A DNA stretch of 9,608 bases from GCA-2698665 sp038101125 (lineage in GTDB: Bacteria > Pseudomonadota > Gammaproteobacteria > GCA-002705445 > GCA-002716945), in contig JAYNVZ010000033.1 in assembly GCA_038101125.1 (NCBI GenBank), positions 1 to 9,608 on the forward strand, given 5' to 3'. Within the stretch, counting starts at the first letter, position 1, and every line of letters begins with the position of its first letter. Shown here piece after piece: positions 6,475-9,608 of this stretch. The notes under the pieces are model-generated. The model was not told the DNA's origin. It ran no database searches and saw only the letters and a program-made list of their open reading frames with translations. The position numbers and the translations under genes are program-made.

Positions 6475-6903
6475 TTAGTCGATCTGAGTCTTCTCAAGTC
6501 TTTCATGTCTTTCTTGAGCCTCTATACATAATGTTGCGATTGGCCTTGCCTCCAATCTCTTGATACCAATCGGCTCACCAGTATCCTCGCAATATCCATA
6601 ATGTCCATCATCTACACGTTGTAATGCTTGATCTATTTTCATTATTAGCTTTCTTTCCCTGTCACGTGTTCTTAGCTCTAGCCTAAATTCTTCTTCTTGT
6701 GTAGCAGCATCGTTGGGATCAGATAGCTTAGTTGAATCTTTTTTCATATGTTCTACAGTTTTATCAGCTTCTTTCATCAATAGATTTTTCCACTCTAATA
6801 ATATTGTCTTGAAGTGATTAATTTGCGAAGGACACATGTAATCTTCATTTTTTTTTGCTTTATATGGCTTAAAGTTCAAAAATTTTGATAGGTCTTTTTT
6901 CAT
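6475..6903 (-). CDS. dksA: RNA polymerase-binding transcription factor DksA, two-cysteine type
   Basis: This encodes a 142-residue DksA (E. coli 151), which enters the RNA polymerase secondary channel and works with ppGpp in the stringent response. The long central coiled coil carries the tip motif DPNDAA (residues 62-67). Asp62, Asp65 and Ala67 correspond to D71, D74 and A76, which are essential in E. coli. EEEFRLELRTRDRERKLI and the IKRLEARP block follow. The zinc-finger positions read C105-x2-T108-x17-C126-x2-A129, so two of the four cysteines are lost. This is the pattern of zinc-independent DksA2-type proteins, and the CEDTGEPIG/EAQERHE wording also recalls alphaproteobacterial DksA. It is therefore expected to fold without Zn. 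The ATG gives the usual short N-terminal extension, and no Shine-Dalgarno is visible. It lies 72 nt after xseA and 23 nt before acs on the same strand. Confidence 0.95.
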   Translation of the reverse strand: MKKDLSKFLNFKPYKAKKNEDYMCPSQINHFKTILLEWKNLLMKEADKTVEHMKKDSTKLSDPNDAATQEEEFRLELRTRDRERKLIMKIDQALQRVDDGHYGYCEDTGEPIGIKRLEARPIATLCIEAQERHERLEKTQID

Positions 6904-6938
6904 TTTTGTTAATACTAAGTTAAATAGTTCAATTAGTT

Positions 6939-6967
6939 ATTCTGCATCTACATTACCCCTATAGCAA
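6939..6967 (-). promoter_or_regulatory. Weak candidate dksA promoter
   Basis: On the - strand TTGCTA (6967-6962) and CAGAAT (6944-6939) are spaced by 17 nt and each matches four of six consensus bases. They would give a leader of about 28 nt to the dksA ATG. This is the best pair I find in the 72-nt xseA-dksA gap, where I see no terminator. Co-transcription with xseA is equally possible. Confidence 0.2.
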
Positions 6968-6975
6968 GACATTTT

Positions 6976-8313
6976 TTATTTTTTAGAGGTTACCTTTTGT
7001 ATATCTATAAAACCATCCTTAAATTCAGCACTAAGTATCTGATTATCATGAATTTGTGATTTCTTTTTTAAAATTATACCATTCGAGTCTCGGATAATCG
7101 AATAACCCTTCTTTAATACCGAAGCTGGGTTAATGGAGAGTAATTCTTTATGAGAAGCTTTATGTTCATTTAATCTATCTTTGTAAATCTCCTTGCTTCT
7201 TTTATCAAGATTTCTTGTAATTTCTGTCATATTTCTTATTCCCTCGGTATATTTATTTTTGAGAATGTTTTTTGACTGATAAAATCTCTTCAGAGAAAGA
7301 TTAACTATGCTGAATTTTTCATTATATATAAGTTTTATATGACTTAAAATTTGCTTATACAGTTCTTTTTGCTTTATTTTCAAGTTATCAATAATATTAA
7401 TTGGATGATATTTATTCATCCTATTTATCATGGTTAGAAGATTATCCTTATAAAAATTCAACTTAATTAACGATTTATTTTTAATTTTTTCATCAAAAGC
7501 TATAAACTTTTCTAATAATTCATATTTATCTGGTGTTATGAATACAGCGGCAGCAGTCGGTGTTTCCATTGCTGCGTCTGCTACATAATCTGCTATTGTA
7601 ACATCGGGTTGATGACCTATACCTGTGACTATTGGTATTCTTGATTTGTATATCTCCCTGGCTAAATCTTCATTATTAAAAACCATTAGATCTTCTAAAG
7701 AGCCTCCTCCTCTAATGAGCATTATTACATCAATACCTCTTTCTGAATTACATCTTTGTAGTTGGAGTATTATGTTCTTAGCAGCATTAATACCTTGAAC
7801 AAGACTTGGGTAAATCGCTACATCCGCAAGGGGATATCTACTTTTTAATTTAGACAATACATCTTGCAGAGCATGACTATCAGCAGATGTTATTATACCT
7901 ATATTGGACGGGTATAATGGAAAATCTTTTTTATTATCAAACAAACCCTCTTTTTCTAGTTTTAGACGAGTTTTTTCCATAGCTTTTCTTAAAGCCCCCT
8001 CTCCATATTCAGTGATATCACTAATTTGAATTTGACAATTCGCTGTGGCTTTATACATGGTTACGTTACCTGTGACCAAGACTTCTTGTAAGTCATAATC
8101 CTTTACTCTTTTTTCTAACCTTCCTTTCCAAATCACACAATCAATACTATGTTTGTTAAACCCATCATTATCAGTCAGTTTAAAATATTGATGCCCAGAT
8201 TGAGGCATTCTTACATTTGATATTTCTCCTTTCACAGTAATAGGGTAGTTAAACTGCTGAACTACTAGGTCTTTGAGGGATGCATTTAATTCTTCAACTG
8301 TAAAAATCTTCAT
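6976..8313 (-). CDS. xseA: Exodeoxyribonuclease VII large subunit
   Basis: This encodes a 445-residue XseA (E. coli 456), the catalytic subunit of the XseA-XseB complex that degrades single-stranded DNA in repair and mismatch correction. The N-terminal OB fold is evident (ITVKGEISNVRMPQSGHQYFKLTD, residues 25-48). The catalytic domain (about 120-260) includes GIITSADSHALQDVL with Asp151, RGGGSLEDL (201-209, Arg201), and GHQPDVTIADYVAD with His234 and Asp237. With a constant offset of four these match E. coli D155, R205, H238 and D241. The usual GHE(T)D reads GHQPD. A long lysine-rich helical segment (about 265-390) and the C-terminal VLKKGYSIIRDSNG/FKDGFIDI element follow. No xseB is in the window. 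It diverges from guaB across 50 bp, the E. coli arrangement. No clear Shine-Dalgarno precedes the ATG. Confidence 0.96.
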   Translation of the reverse strand: MKIFTVEELNASLKDLVVQQFNYPITVKGEISNVRMPQSGHQYFKLTDNDGFNKHSIDCVIWKGRLEKRVKDYDLQEVLVTGNVTMYKATANCQIQISDITEYGEGALRKAMEKTRLKLEKEGLFDNKKDFPLYPSNIGIITSADSHALQDVLSKLKSRYPLADVAIYPSLVQGINAAKNIILQLQRCNSERGIDVIMLIRGGGSLEDLMVFNNEDLAREIYKSRIPIVTGIGHQPDVTIADYVADAAMETPTAAAVFITPDKYELLEKFIAFDEKIKNKSLIKLNFYKDNLLTMINRMNKYHPINIIDNLKIKQKELYKQILSHIKLIYNEKFSIVNLSLKRFYQSKNILKNKYTEGIRNMTEITRNLDKRSKEIYKDRLNEHKASHKELLSINPASVLKKGYSIIRDSNGIILKKKSQIHDNQILSAEFKDGFIDIQKVTSKK

Positions 8314-8363
8314 ATTTTTAATAATATTATTTCATATAATAACTTTAATATGTATAATATAGA
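8314..8363. promoter_or_regulatory. AT-only divergent promoter region between xseA and guaB
   Basis: Only four of the 50 bases are G or C. Toward guaB there are two perfect TATAAT hexamers, at 8335-8340 and 8353-8358. The second has a TTCATA -35 candidate (8331-8336, four of six, 16-nt spacer). A perfect 12-bp palindrome, AATAATATTATT, lies at 8320-8331 next to the xseA start. Both genes must be driven from here or from within the neighbouring coding sequence. I see no PurR-like site (the G/C-rich core of that operator is absent) and no riboswitch. In such AT-rich DNA individual hexamers are weak evidence, but the region must function as a promoter because both flanking genes start here. Confidence 0.55.
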
Positions 8364-9608
8364 ATGGTAAATACAAAAAATTCTAATATAATTATCACAG
8401 AAGAAGGTTTGGCATTTGATGATGTTTTGCTTGTGCCACAGTACTCAGAAATCCTCCCCACAGATGTTATTTTAAGTACTAACTTAACTAAAAATATCCA
8501 ACTACAAATACCAATATTATCCGCTGCAATGGATACAGTTACAGAATCTCAAATGGCTATCACGCTTGCTGGAGAAGGCGGTATTGGAATAATACATAAA
8601 AATATGTCTATAGAAGAACAAGCTAAGCAAATTAGATTTGTTAAAAAATATGAAAGTGGAATAGTAAATGACCCGGTGACAGCTTCACCGACAATGTCAA
8701 TTGCTGAGATTAATATGATCACAAAAAAATATAATATTTCTGGGGTTCCTATAGTTGATAACAATAAATTGGTTGGCATTGTAACCAATAGAGATTTAAG
8801 ATTTGTTGACAACCTTGATTTAAAAGTATCAGAGATCATGACACCTCAAGATCGATTAATTACTGTTAAAGAGAATTTCACAAAAGAAGAAGTAATTAGC
8901 GCTCTAAGAAAAAATAGAATTGAAAAAATACTTATAACAAATAAAAAACATGAATTGAAAGGTATGGTGACATTCAAAGATATTCAAAAATCTACCACAT
9001 ACCCAAATGCGTCTAAAGATGATTCTGGCAGCTTAAGAGTAGGGGCTGCAATTGGAACAGGTAGTGACTCAATAGAGAGGGCTGAAGCTCTGATTGAACA
9101 AAAAACTGATGTTATCGTTATAGATACGGCACATGGTCACTCTAAACTTGTAATAAAGATGTTGAAACATTTGAAAAAAAATTACCCAACGCAAGAATTG
9201 ATTGTAGGTAATATTGCAACTGAAGAAGCAGCTAAAGATTTGATCACAGCAGGCGCTGATGCTATTAAAATAGGCATTGGTCCTGGTTCAATATGTACTA
9301 CAAGAATTGTTGCAGGAGTTGGTGTACCACAATTAACAGCAATTATGAATGTATCAAAAATTGCAAAGAAAAAAAATATACCCTTAATAGCAGATGGAGG
9401 TATTAGGTATTCAGGTGATATAGCAAAAGCCCTTGCTGCTGGAGCTGATACAGTTATGCTTGGTGGATTATTAGCTGGTACTGATGAATCACCTGGTGAA
9501 GTTGAATTATTTGAAGGCAGGACATACAAGGCATATAGGGGCATGGGCTCTATTGGAGCCATGCAACAAGGCTCTAAGGATAGATATTTTCAGGATGGCG
9601 TGCAAAAA
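8364..9608 (+). CDS. guaB: Inosine-5'-monophosphate dehydrogenase (3' truncated by window)
   Basis: The frame is open to the last base and gives the first 415 residues of IMPDH (E. coli 488), which oxidises IMP to XMP with NAD+, the committed step of GMP synthesis. LAFDDVLLVP opens the barrel and SAAMDTVTE follows. Two CBS domains are inserted at about 100-150 (VPIVDNNKLVGIVTNRDLRF) and 155-210 (VSEIMTP to GMVTFKDIQKS). The barrel resumes with IDTAHGHS (Asp254). The active-site loop GIGPGSICTTRIV has the nucleophile Cys311. ADGGIRYSGDIAKALAAGA, YRGMGSIGAM and KDRYFQ are also present. The flap with the catalytic Arg-Tyr (EGRVAY in E. coli) and the C-terminus lie beyond the window. The ATG at 8364 is the only sensible start: it leaves the usual 16-20 residues before FDDVLL, and the ATG at 8350 is out of frame and stops after six codons. 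There is no Shine-Dalgarno. Confidence 0.97.
   Translation, partial: MVNTKNSNIIITEEGLAFDDVLLVPQYSEILPTDVILSTNLTKNIQLQIPILSAAMDTVTESQMAITLAGEGGIGIIHKNMSIEEQAKQIRFVKKYESGIVNDPVTASPTMSIAEINMITKKYNISGVPIVDNNKLVGIVTNRDLRFVDNLDLKVSEIMTPQDRLITVKENFTKEEVISALRKNRIEKILITNKKHELKGMVTFKDIQKSTTYPNASKDDSGSLRVGAAIGTGSDSIERAEALIEQKTDVIVIDTAHGHSKLVIKMLKHLKKNYPTQELIVGNIATEEAAKDLITAGADAIKIGIGPGSICTTRIVAGVGVPQLTAIMNVSKIAKKKNIPLIADGGIRYSGDIAKALAAGADTVMLGGLLAGTDESPGEVELFEGRTYKAYRGMGSIGAMQQGSKDRYFQDGVQK

Noticed and set aside
8320..8331. 12-bp palindrome AATAATATTATT as a definite operator
   Set aside because: It is built only from A and T in a region that is 46 of 50 A/T, so chance formation is likely. It is mentioned only within the promoter-region entry.
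8314..8363. Purine riboswitch or PurR operator upstream of guaB
   Set aside because: The 50-bp gap is too short for a riboswitch with a leader and too poor in G/C to hold the PurR core.
8549..9562. Open frames on the - strand at 8549-8839 and 9182-9562
   Set aside because: They are antisense to guaB, whose + strand frame is open through the window end with CBS and active-site motifs. The hydrophobic translations are artefacts of the opposite strand.

Overview
The window looks like core chromosome from an AT-rich gammaproteobacterium. G+C is roughly one third by eye, which would suit a streamlined marine or host-associated lineage such as SAR86-type bacteria, but the lineage is an inference. 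Two gene orders support a gammaproteobacterial origin: infB-rbfA-truB-rpsO-pnp, and xseA diverging from guaB as in Escherichia coli. The protein sequences align well with their E. coli counterparts. I see no mobile element, CRISPR array, tRNA or rRNA.

Positions 1-4455 (+ strand) are the distal part of the classical transcription/translation operon: the C-terminal end of infB (cut by the window edge), rbfA, truB, rpsO and pnp. These are followed by an unexpected 79-codon gene encoding a single free-standing S1 RNA-binding domain. That domain is a close paralogue of the S1 domain at the end of the pnp product just upstream. The block ends at a strong hairpin terminator at 4478-4506. Spacings are very short (2 nt, 2 nt, 54 nt, 6 nt, 20 nt), so the genes are probably co-transcribed and partly translationally coupled. 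The only larger gap, in front of rpsO, can fold into a hairpin that buries the rpsO ribosome-binding site and start codon, a candidate for S15 autoregulation.

Positions 4505-8313 (- strand) hold xseA, dksA and acs in that transcriptional order, converging on the first block. They encode the exonuclease VII large subunit, a DksA with only two of the four zinc-finger cysteines, and acetyl-CoA synthetase. The stop codon of acs lies inside the T-tract of the shared terminator.

Positions 8364-9608 (+ strand) are the first 415 codons of guaB (IMP dehydrogenase), cut by the right edge. The 50-bp xseA/guaB divergent region is almost pure A+T and carries two perfect TATAAT hexamers. The proximal one would give an essentially leaderless guaB mRNA.

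Functionally this is housekeeping: initiation factor, 30S maturation, tRNA pseudouridylation, ribosomal protein, RNA decay, stringent-response transcription factor, DNA repair nuclease, acetate activation and purine synthesis. The points most worth follow-up are the stand-alone S1 paralogue next to pnp, the candidate rpsO translational operator, the substituted TruB active-site loop, and the DksA2-like zinc-finger loss in what appears to be the main-line dksA.
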